A DNA stretch of 64,000 bases. It comes from JBCAXA01 sp038534295. Lineage in GTDB: Bacteria > Pseudomonadota > Gammaproteobacteria > Steroidobacterales > Woeseiaceae. Position numbers and translations under genes: made by a program. A model generated the notes under the pieces. The model saw nothing but the letters and a program-made list of their open reading frames with translations, made no database searches and was not told the DNA's origin. The stretch spans positions 62,001 to 126,000 of the forward strand of contig JBCAXA010000005.1 of NCBI GenBank assembly GCA_038534295.1, in the 5' to 3' direction. Positions 33,878 to 41,340 of this stretch are shown piece by piece (position 1 is the first letter of the stretch; each line of letters begins with the position of its first letter).

Positions 33878-36007
33878 TCAGCCCGACTGAAACAAGAACA
33901 CAAACCTGGACCCGGGCAGAATCAGCGTCGGAGCGTAGAAAGGGTGCCCTTTCCAGTGCTTTTCCTTGTCACCTTTTTGTTTTCGAAGCAATAACACGGG
34001 CGAACCGCCGAAACGGCGTTTCGCTTCGTTGATCTGGGTACCTTCCGCAAACCCACTGATTTGCTGCGTTTCGTAATCGACATCGAAACCAGAAGTATTG
34101 GCCCCACGCCCGCGCCTTACGTTTACAAAGCCAGACTTCAAGTTAAATGGGTTACCTTCAACGATCTCCAGCATCTGCTGAATTCGCTCATCATCCCATG
34201 TGCGCGTCACAACCCTGTTGCTAGGCATAAGCTTTAGAATTTCGCGCATCTCATCAATAGAAATCTCGTAGTAATCGTCTCGATCGGTAAACGCAGCGAG
34301 CCGCGATTCCAGTTTGGCGAACTTCGCTGCAATCTTGCTCGGGGATACAATCAGCTCGGGGGGCCAGATCGCCCGTCCGCCAACCACAGCATCGATATCC
34401 GCTGGATTTAAGACATTCGCTCGAGTTGGCCGAAGCCTAGGACCGACCCAAACTGGTTTCGCAGCCAGAGCACCGTCCGCTTCAATCACATTGCGAGTAC
34501 CTTCGTCGGACTCATAGATATCCTTCAACGCGCCGAGAATATGTTCCGCCGAAAACACGCGTGTAATAGGCAACAAGTGTTTTCGATAACCAAACATTCG
34601 AGCATGTTGATGCACTGTATCCATCATCTTGCTCTTTGCGTCTCGCCCGTAGTACGTCGTTGTCAGCCCTTCAATTGTTACGCCCCGCCCCAACCTATTC
34701 CCACCAATTAGGAAATTCATTCCTACTCTGTACTCTGGTCGTCGGTTTGGGTTGTCCGCGTTAATGACTTCCGGATCGGCGTTGCGCAATGTCCGCTGAA
34801 GCCACTCCACGACGGAAGTGATGGGCGGCAAGTTTTCTTCTGTTCGCGCAAGCTCAGTATGAGCCCACGTTAGCTGACGCTCGGCTTCTGATCTTCGACT
34901 GTTCGAAAGCTTATCTCGTAGCGACTTATCGAGCTGCAACAAATACTTCTGAAGCGCTTCCTGCACTGTTTCATGGCTAATCTTCTTGTGGTCGATGTGA
35001 ATTAGCATTGAGAGCACTGCGGACCTGCCGTGCTTGAAGTACTCGTGAGCCGCTCCAACCAGAAAGCAGCATGTCGCTTTAGCCAAGCCTTCCGGAATCT
35101 CCCAGCTATTTCCCGGCCGGATTCTTCCCGCGCGCAACGACGCTAATTCTTGATCGTCAACATGAACCAAGTACGACGAGCTCTCAGCAAAAAAGATTCG
35201 CCCGCCGACGTAGTCCGACCCGGGCTCGACCATTACGTGCCATGCTGGCCGCAGCGGATGATCTAACCCTTGCAGCAAGAGGCTCTGCGGCGTCGCTGTG
35301 ATTTGCACGAATATGTGGTTGGGAACGATCTTCCGAAGTGCGCCGATCTGTCCAAAAATCTTGCTAACGTCGACTTTCTTGCCGCGAGCGATAGCAGCGG
35401 TGTTGGTATTCAGGCTCGCATTATCCGCCTCGTCATCCAAGAACAATCCCGGAACCCTGTTGGCTCCAGATTTGTGCAGGACTGTCTCTAGGTATTCGAG
35501 ATTTTTCGTATTCTTCGTTGTAACGAGTACGACACCGGTATCGTCCATGTAACTCCGAATTGTCTTAGCGAACGCTTCCGGGTCTCGCTTCCAATCGAGC
35601 CAGTTCTTGACGATAGGACCTGCCCCGGCACCAAGCTGATCTCTGAATCGGTCTGCGGTTTGTTTTCCAAGCCACGTATTGTCAGAGGTCAGCACGACGA
35701 AACATCGAAATCCGTACGCACTCGCCAAAGCCACTGAAGCAATCGACGCATTGGTCTTGCCGCTCTGTACGCGGCCGTACATGAGACCGTTCGTTCCCGC
35801 TGCAACTGCCGCTCCAATAAACGGGGTTGAAACCATTCCCGTGCTGTTGAATCCGACATCATCTCCACCGAAGGCTTTCGAATAGGACTCGATGGCATTT
35901 TCTACGAGAACTTGCGCCTGTGCTCGAACAGCTTCAGCCGACTCAGGATTAGTTCGTTCTCGAATTCCACGAATTACGGCCTCGAAACACTCACTTCTAT
36001 TTAGCAT
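33878..36007 (-). CDS. Z1-domain superfamily-II-like ATPase
   Basis: 709 aa. Walker A GRVQSGKT (about 79-85), Walker B DDEAD (191-195), motif III QITATPQ (235-241) and the defining Z1 core GGNRLGRGVTIEGLTTTYYG with DTVHQHARMFGYR (about 435-475). Z1 proteins occur in restriction-modification and MORC/MutL-type defence loci and are predicted to translocate on or remodel DNA. GGAGG lies 6 nt before ATG 36007, a strong start. It follows the 153-aa unknown gene by 24 bp. The usual MORC-type ATPase and DUF4420 nuclease partners are not seen here. Confidence 0.93.
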   Translation of the reverse strand: MLNRSECFEAVIRGIRERTNPESAEAVRAQAQVLVENAIESYSKAFGGDDVGFNSTGMVSTPFIGAAVAAGTNGLMYGRVQSGKTNASIASVALASAYGFRCFVVLTSDNTWLGKQTADRFRDQLGAGAGPIVKNWLDWKRDPEAFAKTIRSYMDDTGVVLVTTKNTKNLEYLETVLHKSGANRVPGLFLDDEADNASLNTNTAAIARGKKVDVSKIFGQIGALRKIVPNHIFVQITATPQSLLLQGLDHPLRPAWHVMVEPGSDYVGGRIFFAESSSYLVHVDDQELASLRAGRIRPGNSWEIPEGLAKATCCFLVGAAHEYFKHGRSAVLSMLIHIDHKKISHETVQEALQKYLLQLDKSLRDKLSNSRRSEAERQLTWAHTELARTEENLPPITSVVEWLQRTLRNADPEVINADNPNRRPEYRVGMNFLIGGNRLGRGVTIEGLTTTYYGRDAKSKMMDTVHQHARMFGYRKHLLPITRVFSAEHILGALKDIYESDEGTRNVIEADGALAAKPVWVGPRLRPTRANVLNPADIDAVVGGRAIWPPELIVSPSKIAAKFAKLESRLAAFTDRDDYYEISIDEMREILKLMPSNRVVTRTWDDERIQQMLEIVEGNPFNLKSGFVNVRRGRGANTSGFDVDYETQQISGFAEGTQINEAKRRFGGSPVLLLRKQKGDKEKHWKGHPFYAPTLILPGSRFVFLFQSG

Positions 36008-36031
36008 CAGCTGCCTCCGTACGGCGCGACG

Positions 36032-36493
36032 TCACACGCCCACAATTTCCTTCGTCCAACGATTGCGAGGGACCGCGCCGGCAATCTTGACTCTCTTTGG
36101 ACCGCTCACGCGGTAACTTCCCGATCGCGGCCTTCGAACCGAAAGGCCGGATTGCGCTTGGTCGACATCAACCAGCTGAGTTAGCTGCATGAGATCGACG
36201 AGACATACGCCGTCTAGACCGCAAATCAACGCTGTAAATCGCTTGTCGGCATAAACTGATGTTTCGCAATCGATCAAGAGCCCCATCTGCTTTCGTGGCA
36301 ACGTAAATTGCCACGGGCTTCTGTTCTTAGTTGAGTACTTGAACAGAACGAGCGAGTGCCCCACAGAAGTGCAAAATTCGAAAAGGTTGTTCTGGGATTC
36401 CGGACGTTCCTTTATATATAGCGGCTTGTCTTGCATTATGACCTGCGCAACGGCTGCACCAAAAAGTAAGTGCCTATCTACAATTTTGCTCAT
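36032..36493 (-). CDS. Conserved-looking unknown protein between the RT and Z1 genes
   Basis: 153 aa. No family recognised. The centre NNLFEFCTSVGHSLVLFKYSTK and PWQFTLP look like mixed beta strands of a compact soluble domain. The C-terminus is basic (RRPRSGSYRVSGPKRVKI). There is no signal or membrane helix. Its tight fit upstream of Z1 (24 bp) and 94 bp downstream of the RT gene argues that it is a real component of the locus, perhaps a small accessory or specificity subunit, but no function can be claimed. Confidence 0.65.
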   Translation of the reverse strand: MSKIVDRHLLFGAAVAQVIMQDKPLYIKERPESQNNLFEFCTSVGHSLVLFKYSTKNRSPWQFTLPRKQMGLLIDCETSVYADKRFTALICGLDGVCLVDLMQLTQLVDVDQAQSGLSVRRPRSGSYRVSGPKRVKIAGAVPRNRWTKEIVGV

Positions 36494-36587
36494 CTCGCCA
36501 GCAACCCAATGCGGCCAATGTCGCTACCTCTAGTTCTGGTGCTGACATTGAGCGCATGCATGCGGAGACTGCCCACGATTCGCTTCA

Positions 36588-38138
36588 CTACATTGCTGTC
36601 GACATCTGTCCTGACGCTTCCGGAATCAATGCAGGCTCAAGCGAAAGCTTCGTGACATCGTAGAAACTGACACCTTTGTGTCGAAGGAGCCGAAAAAAAG
36701 CATCGCCGGCGATGTGATCCGCGACGCCAAGGGAAGGCAGCCAGCCCTTGATGCTCGCTTCATAAGCCAACAACCAATTGGGCCCCCGAAGTTCTGGCGT
36801 CGTCATGTACGACTCCCAAATCGACGTGTCAAGGCCGGTTGGTATCCAGCCGCTATCGCTAGCATGCAAAGCAAGCAGGGCGACCAAGTTGTCTGGCAGC
36901 CCGGCAATCGAATCTGCTGTTGCTTTCGTTAACGGTATCCCGTGCGCCAAAGAAAGCCACAAAGCCCAGGCAATTTCAGAACCGTGGCCCAAAGGCGCAT
37001 GTTTTTGCGTTAGACGCTCGACGGCTTCTGCTATGACGGCTCGATCAATTAAGTGGCCGGCAGTGGCCGCACGACCGAGGATTTCTGCAACGAATCTTGC
37101 ACAGCTCGGCTCCGCAACCAGAAGCTGAAGTAAGTTGTTCTGCACGAACACCCAGTTCTCAGGCCTAATTTTTGCGCTGCGAAGTCTAGCCACACCATAG
37201 GCAGCAACATTTCTTCCAGGATTGGCAGCGATGCTTGTGGACAGCGTATCGAAGTAGCCAACGAGCTGTCGTCGCTGCCCCCGCGACGTCGAGCTCAAGT
37301 CCCAAGTCATAAACTCGAAGATTCCATCGGTCAGCAAAGGATCAGGCAGTTCGATGATCTCCGTCTTACGAGGGTTGAGCATGAGTTCGTATGCGCCTAG
37401 TGCCTCCTGCAAAATGCCCAACGATTCTTCTGCCTCGCCGAGGGAACCGAAGGACAGCTCGAAATCATCCCAAAAACGATAACCGGTAAGTCCTGGCAAG
37501 CGAGCTGCGAGAGCTTCTTCGATTCTCGTCATCATGCATTCGGCTATGATGAGAGATGCGTCCGGACCGATCGGAATGCCAACGGATTGCCCATCCTGCG
37601 CACCTCGAAACATTCTGTCGATCTCCGCGCCGACCGTTTTCGTGGTAGCTGCTTTTGCCGCGGCTTTCCCATGGATCGCCCAATCGATAGCGTGGGTGTA
37701 GATCGAAGGATAAAAACTCTGCACATCGGCCTTCAACAGATAGCGCGCGCCTCTCCGCCTCTCCGCACGCAACATTAATTGGTCGGCATTGCTAAACGCA
37801 GCTTTAACTGTGCGAAGGCCCGTCGATGGAACTAACTTGCTCCCCGCTAAAACACTGCCTCTGATTATTGGTTCGAGGTGCGTGGGCCACGCTAATCCGA
37901 CCTGTCGAGCGACCTTCAGATAGCCAAGCGGATTCGGAATGGCCAGAGGCCGCCGCATTCCTCCCGGTCGAGCTAAGTTGTGCTTCGTTGGGGCAGTCCA
38001 CCATCTACTGGTTGCAGCGGACGAGACTTCAGCTTCGGTCAGCTTGACCCCGACGCGAGCGAAGGTAGACGACACGAACGGCGGCTGCACTTCCCTCGGA
38101 AAATATCCCCTCTCAAGAAGTTCTCCTTCTGAGGGCAT
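36588..38138 (-). CDS. Reverse transcriptase, Abi/UG (DRT-like) type
   Basis: 516 aa. The N-terminus LLERGYFPREVQPPFVSSTFA and RRPLAIPNPLGYLK resemble Abi/unknown-group RTs linked to phage defence. Polymerase core: motif A LLKADVQSFYPSIYTHAI (Asp138), motif B GIPIGPDASLIIAE (187-200), catalytic box RFWDDFELSF (Asp224, Asp225; F-x-D-D in place of the usual Y-x-D-D), then LNPRKTEI. The C-terminal ~240 residues are helical with no nuclease or maturase motif. In the family such tails are HEAT-like. It does not look like a group II intron protein. It lies within the defence run, so an antiviral role is inferred. Confidence 0.85.
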   Translation of the reverse strand: MPSEGELLERGYFPREVQPPFVSSTFARVGVKLTEAEVSSAATSRWWTAPTKHNLARPGGMRRPLAIPNPLGYLKVARQVGLAWPTHLEPIIRGSVLAGSKLVPSTGLRTVKAAFSNADQLMLRAERRRGARYLLKADVQSFYPSIYTHAIDWAIHGKAAAKAATTKTVGAEIDRMFRGAQDGQSVGIPIGPDASLIIAECMMTRIEEALAARLPGLTGYRFWDDFELSFGSLGEAEESLGILQEALGAYELMLNPRKTEIIELPDPLLTDGIFEFMTWDLSSTSRGQRRQLVGYFDTLSTSIAANPGRNVAAYGVARLRSAKIRPENWVFVQNNLLQLLVAEPSCARFVAEILGRAATAGHLIDRAVIAEAVERLTQKHAPLGHGSEIAWALWLSLAHGIPLTKATADSIAGLPDNLVALLALHASDSGWIPTGLDTSIWESYMTTPELRGPNWLLAYEASIKGWLPSLGVADHIAGDAFFRLLRHKGVSFYDVTKLSLEPALIPEASGQMSTAM

Positions 38139-38228
38139 CTGATCAACCGCGTCGCGTTAGAAAAGCCAGCGTGGGAACGCGCGCTAAAGAGCATTCGTCC
38201 GCAAAGTGCGAACTCGCTGACCGTGCGA

Positions 38229-38753
38229 TCAGTAGCCGAAAAGACATAGCCCACGCACATTGGTGTAGTTCGCCGGCTCGAAGAATTGCGCCATACGACG
38301 CCGAACGGCAATGAACTCTTTCTTTGGCCTCATTGTTTCATTGTGCCGTAACTCCTTGGGAACGAGAAGAAACAAGTAAGAAGCCACGTCACAAATATGA
38401 CACTTCCAAAAATCCAACAAGTCCATATTGTTCGTAGTAGTTTTTCCGCGCTCGACTTCCAGAATTACGCCAACGCCATCAATAGCGAGGTAGTAGTCCG
38501 GCCTCAACCCCGCAATCGTATTGTCAAAAAGGCCTTTCTTCTCACTTTGAAAGCCAAGGCTTTCTGCGGCCGGACGAAAAGCAGCTTGAACCTCGCTGCT
38601 AGGGGTACCCGGTGAATTTGCTTCTATGATCCCTTTGAGAGTCACCTCAGAATTGAGCTCAATCAAGAGCCTGTTAGCTAATTTTCTGACTTCGCTCCAT
38701 TCGTTGGTTGCGCGAAGCGGGGCCTGAACGAACTCTTCAAGTTCGACTGCCAT
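38229..38753 (-). CDS. Small nuclease-like protein (PD-(D/E)XK-like, ExE variant), first gene of the run
   Basis: 174 aa. LRPDYYLAIDGVGVILEVERGK (about 83-104) has the P-D...E-x-(E/K) layout of the PD-(D/E)XK fold, but the last position is Glu (EVE) with a Lys three residues later. NNMDLLDFWKCHIC and YLFLLVPKE follow and look strongly conserved in type. GGGGGAGGG precedes ATG 38753, a strong start. It opens the - strand operon 90 bp before the RT gene, so a nuclease or nucleic-acid binding partner for the RT is possible. Activity cannot be assumed with the altered motif. Confidence 0.68.
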   Translation of the reverse strand: MAVELEEFVQAPLRATNEWSEVRKLANRLLIELNSEVTLKGIIEANSPGTPSSEVQAAFRPAAESLGFQSEKKGLFDNTIAGLRPDYYLAIDGVGVILEVERGKTTTNNMDLLDFWKCHICDVASYLFLLVPKELRHNETMRPKKEFIAVRRRMAQFFEPANYTNVRGLCLFGY

Positions 38754-39024
38754 GCGACCCTCCCCCGAGTGTTGACGTAACTAATGGATTGGACGACTCG
38801 AAATCAGGAGTTCGAGTTGCGAGCTGCCGCGCAGCAATTTGCTTTTCGAACTACCGACCACCTGGTTCGAAGCCAGGTACTCGATAGCTCGATTCAACCT
38901 ATGTACTCGTGGATGTGTGCCCGCCGTGTTAGCGTCGCTTGGCAACAACCAAGTTTCGCCCAGCACATTTGCGAGCGGTTATTCGCGAAGCTCCCAATGA
39001 GCTGCAAGAGAGTGTTTCTTAGGT
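38754..39024. other. Upstream region of the defence run
   Basis: 271 bp with no gene, between the first gene of the - strand run and the right boundary repeat. It must contain the main promoter of the eight-gene run. I see no clear sigma-70 pair or palindrome that I would defend. Confidence 0.5.
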
Positions 39025-39235
39025 CTTGGTGCCGGCACACGGATTGACCGCACGCTAACGCGTGCGTCGGTCTCCGCCCGCTTCGCGGGCTGCGGCTCAA
39101 ACTCGCCAGTGCGGCTCCATCCGCGCCACCAACAAAAACACCGAATTAACTCTCCCCATACTCTGCGAGGGAGATTTAATTCGGTGTTTTTGGTGCCGGC
39201 ACACGGATTCGAACCGCGGACCTACTGATTACAAA
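39025..39235. repeat. Right boundary repeat of the tRNA-Thr island (attR-like)
   Basis: About 211 bp, near-identical to 26469-26676 (a 3-bp insertion and a few substitutions). The last 45 bp are the 3' half of the intact tRNA-Thr gene. A second short copy of the tRNA 3' end opens the repeat at 39026-39045. Confidence 0.9.
39134..39191. repeat. Long hairpin beside tRNA-Thr, probable terminator
   Basis: 23-bp arms with one mismatch and a 12-nt loop, immediately 3' of the tRNA-Thr CCA on the - strand and ending in TTTTT. It probably terminates the tRNA transcript. The same hairpin sits at 26575-26632 at the far end of the island. Confidence 0.8.
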
Positions 39236-39266
39236 TCAGTTGCTCTACCAGCTGAGCTATGCCGGC
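39191..39266 (-). tRNA. tRNA-Thr (anticodon TGT), reads ACA
   Basis: 76 nt with encoded CCA. The 7-bp acceptor stem GCCGGCA / TGCCGGC, the D-arm AGCTCAGCTGGTAGAGC, the anticodon arm ACTGA-TTTGTAA-TCAGT and the T-arm GGTTCGAATCC all fold. It is the intact copy at the right end of the genomic island. A 45-nt 3' fragment of it remains at 26632-26676. Confidence 0.97.
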
Positions 39267-39488
39267 TCCGGTGAGACGTCGAAATTATAGGCTGGCGTGA
39301 TGAGCCACGCCAGCGGGCGGCCGCCGATTGGGCGTTGGCCGGTGCGGGCTCAGAAAGGGCTGTGTCATTGGGCCTCAAACCGGCTTCACCGACGACTTAA
39401 TGAGGAGCCAGCTGGGACGTTAGTCACATTCTTGGCAGACACCGGCATGTAACACTTCGGGCGTCGTCATCTTCGGGAGTCTCTTCCC

Positions 39489-39869
39489 ATGCGATTGATT
39501 GGCCTGTCTTCTCTCGCGGTTGCGATTCTTTGGTTCGCAACAACGGAAACCGCGGATGCTCAACACATTGGCGACATCGCTTGCCAGGCAGACACCGTCT
39601 TTGTCGGCGAATTGGTCTCGCGCAGCCCGGCCGCATCGCCGGGTGCTGGCGATGCGACCTCGTACGATGTCGAAGTGAGCGTCGTTCGTGTACTCAAGGG
39701 GCGTGTCAGCAAAAAGACGATGACCGTTCGCGGCGTGAGCGAGATCATCTTCAAGCACTACAGTCTCGGCGATCAGGCCGTTTTGCTGACGAAAGGCACC
39801 GACTTCCTGCGCATCGAATCGATCAACGCCGAAGTTATCGTCGGCAAAATCGCTAACCGGTGTTCGTAA
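39489..39869 (+). CDS. Secreted protein, NTR/TIMP-like fold suspected
   Basis: 126 aa. A signal peptide (LSSLAVAILWFATTETADAQ) precedes a small domain with Cys32 and a terminal Cys125, and the pattern DTVFVGELVSR...YDVEVSVVRVLKG seen in bacterial netrin/TIMP-like proteins. That assignment is tentative. It lies 222 bp beyond tRNA-Thr, on the chromosomal side of the island. No operon partner. Confidence 0.65.
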   Translation: MRLIGLSSLAVAILWFATTETADAQHIGDIACQADTVFVGELVSRSPAASPGAGDATSYDVEVSVVRVLKGRVSKKTMTVRGVSEIIFKHYSLGDQAVLLTKGTDFLRIESINAEVIVGKIANRCS

Positions 39870-40113
39870 CGCACGCAGTCGCTCTGCGCGCCTAACCAAG
39901 CCGCATCGAACTCGCCACATACAGCGCAGGCGGGCGGCTCTCCTTATCTTGCGGCACTTAGTCGTCGGCAAAAACCGGTGGACATAACTCCCCTGCGTGA
40001 CGTTGGTCGCACTCTGCGGTACCTCGTCCAGACATTCAGCTTGCTTTCAGCGTCTCCGGCGCACCCTGCTCGCACGCAGTTCACGGTGGCCCTAGCGGTC
40101 AGGGAGACGAACG

Positions 40114-40683
40114 ATGAAACAGCGTTTTTGGACGATTCTGCCGCTGCTGGCGGTAGCCGGCGTCGCCCACGCGGGCGGCCCGTACATTGGCGGAACCGCG
40201 GGTTCCGTTGCCCTTGAAACCGACATCGACGGCGGCGATTTCACCATCGATTCCGACGACACCGGCTGGTCGGTGCACCTCGGTGTGCCGCTTGGCGAGT
40301 ACTTCGGCATCGAAGTCGGCTACACCGATCTCGGTCGCTACTCTGAGCTCTTTGGCTTACCGCCAATCACCGCGAATCTCGATGCGGAAATCGCGGGCTT
40401 TGATGCCTTCGGCGTAGTTAGCGTGCCGGCTGGGCCGCTGCGCATCTACGGCAAAGCCGGCGTGATTTTCTGGGAAGCCGAAACCGAGGCGCTGCTCGAA
40501 GACACCTTCGGTGTACCGCAGCGGCTGCGGCGCGATGAGGACGGCACGGACCTCGCGCTTGGCCTTGGCGCCGAGGTTGATCTTTCCGAGAACGTCGCGC
40601 TTCGCGGCGAGTTCGAGTGGTTTGATGTGGAAGACACCGACCAGGTGTCGTTCTTCTCACTCGGGGTCAGCTTCCGCTTCTGA
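40114..40683 (+). CDS. Outer-membrane beta-barrel protein
   Basis: 189 aa. A signal peptide ending at AHA-GG (about 18-20) precedes alternating strands typical of an eight-stranded barrel (PYIGGTAGSVALE, WSVHLGVPLGEYFGIEVGYTDLG, LALGLGAEVDLSENVALRGEFEWF). The protein ends in Phe (SLGVSFRF), the usual outer-membrane insertion signal. It is OmpA-transmembrane-domain-like without the peptidoglycan-binding domain. Its last 27 bp overlap the convergent SPOR-protein gene. Confidence 0.85.
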   Translation: MKQRFWTILPLLAVAGVAHAGGPYIGGTAGSVALETDIDGGDFTIDSDDTGWSVHLGVPLGEYFGIEVGYTDLGRYSELFGLPPITANLDAEIAGFDAFGVVSVPAGPLRIYGKAGVIFWEAETEALLEDTFGVPQRLRRDEDGTDLALGLGAEVDLSENVALRGEFEWFDVEDTDQVSFFSLGVSFRF

Positions 40684-41340
40684 GTCTTCTGGCGGGTCCG
40701 AACCGACTGCGGCGTCAACCCTCTCGGCGTCGCAGTCGGTGACGACCAACGCATCGTTGCCGGCGACCACGGCATCCAGCGCAGCGGCATCGGCAAGATC
40801 GATCGTTACGATGGCAGCCGGCTCCGGCCGAGTTCGATCGTAAATGGCCGCCGGCACGTTCAAGGCCTGGGCCTGACCCAGCACCCGCTCGGCACGTTCA
40901 CGCTCGCTGAACAACCCGAGCGACAGCGCGTAGCCTTCGGTGTCGTCGCCCACTCGATAGCTCTCTTCGACGCCGCCGTCCTGCAAGCGGCGCTGATACG
41001 TATCGGCCTCGGCGCGTGTACGTAGGTCGGTCACCTGCACCCAGTAACCGACGAACACGTCCTGGGTCGCCTCTTCCACCACCCAATCACCCGGAATGCC
41101 GTCGATGGCCTGCATTGCGGACTGCGCGGCTTCCACCGTCTCGAAGTACTCGATGCGATAACACGCAGGCGCCGGCGGTTCTGCCGGTGGTGGCGGTGGT
41201 TCTATCATCTCGGCCAACGGCACGAGCTCGGCCTCGTCGCGAACGACGACGCCCGTATCCACACTCGGCTGCTCGACAAACTCGGTGTACAAAAAGAACA
41301 CAACGTTGGCGAGCAAGAGCATAAGAACAAAACTACGCAT
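40657..41340 (-). CDS. SPOR-domain membrane protein
   Basis: 227 aa. One N-terminal membrane helix (FVLMLLLANVVFFLYTEFV) is followed by an acidic/Pro linker (EPPPPPAEPPAP) and a SPOR-like domain (residues about 65-160: CYRIEYFETVEAAQSAM, VGYWVQVTDLRTRAEADTYQRRL, YALSLGLFSERERAERVL). SPOR domains bind denuded glycan strands at the septum. The C-terminus is very acidic. It is the last gene of plsY-birA-coaX-SPOR and overlaps coaX by 8 bp. Its 3' end overlaps a convergent gene. Confidence 0.85.
   Translation of the reverse strand: MRSFVLMLLLANVVFFLYTEFVEQPSVDTGVVVRDEAELVPLAEMIEPPPPPAEPPAPACYRIEYFETVEAAQSAMQAIDGIPGDWVVEEATQDVFVGYWVQVTDLRTRAEADTYQRRLQDGGVEESYRVGDDTEGYALSLGLFSERERAERVLGQAQALNVPAAIYDRTRPEPAAIVTIDLADAAALDAVVAGNDALVVTDCDAERVDAAVGSDPPEDSEAEADPE

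Larger units (their letters stand above)
26469..39235. mobile_element. Genomic island integrated at tRNA-Thr(TGT), no integrase seen
   Basis: The unit between the two ~208-bp direct repeats is about 12.5 kb. The intact tRNA-Thr is at the right end and a 3' tRNA fragment is at the left end, the arrangement left by tyrosine-recombinase integration at a tRNA 3' end. Base composition inside, mainly 30.9-38.8 kb, is visibly richer in A+T than the flanks. No integrase, excisionase or mobilisation gene is recognisable. The only mobile-element trace is a transposase fragment at 30.54-30.81 kb. Cargo: two large coiled-coil proteins (+ strand) and an eight-gene defence-like run (- strand). Confidence 0.88.

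Noticed and set aside
30949..36007. Complete MORC-type Z1 locus or DISARM/BREX
   Set aside because: No MORC/MutL-like ATPase, no DUF4420-sized nuclease, no BREX phosphatase or DISARM helicase is found among the eight genes.
36588..38138. Group II intron or retron reverse transcriptase
   Set aside because: No maturase or HNH domain follows the RT core, the gene sits tightly inside an operon, and I see no msr-msd-like structured RNA beside it. This cannot be fully excluded without structure search.
26469..39235. Prophage
   Set aside because: No capsid, terminase, tail, lysis, integrase or phage repressor gene is recognisable in the island.
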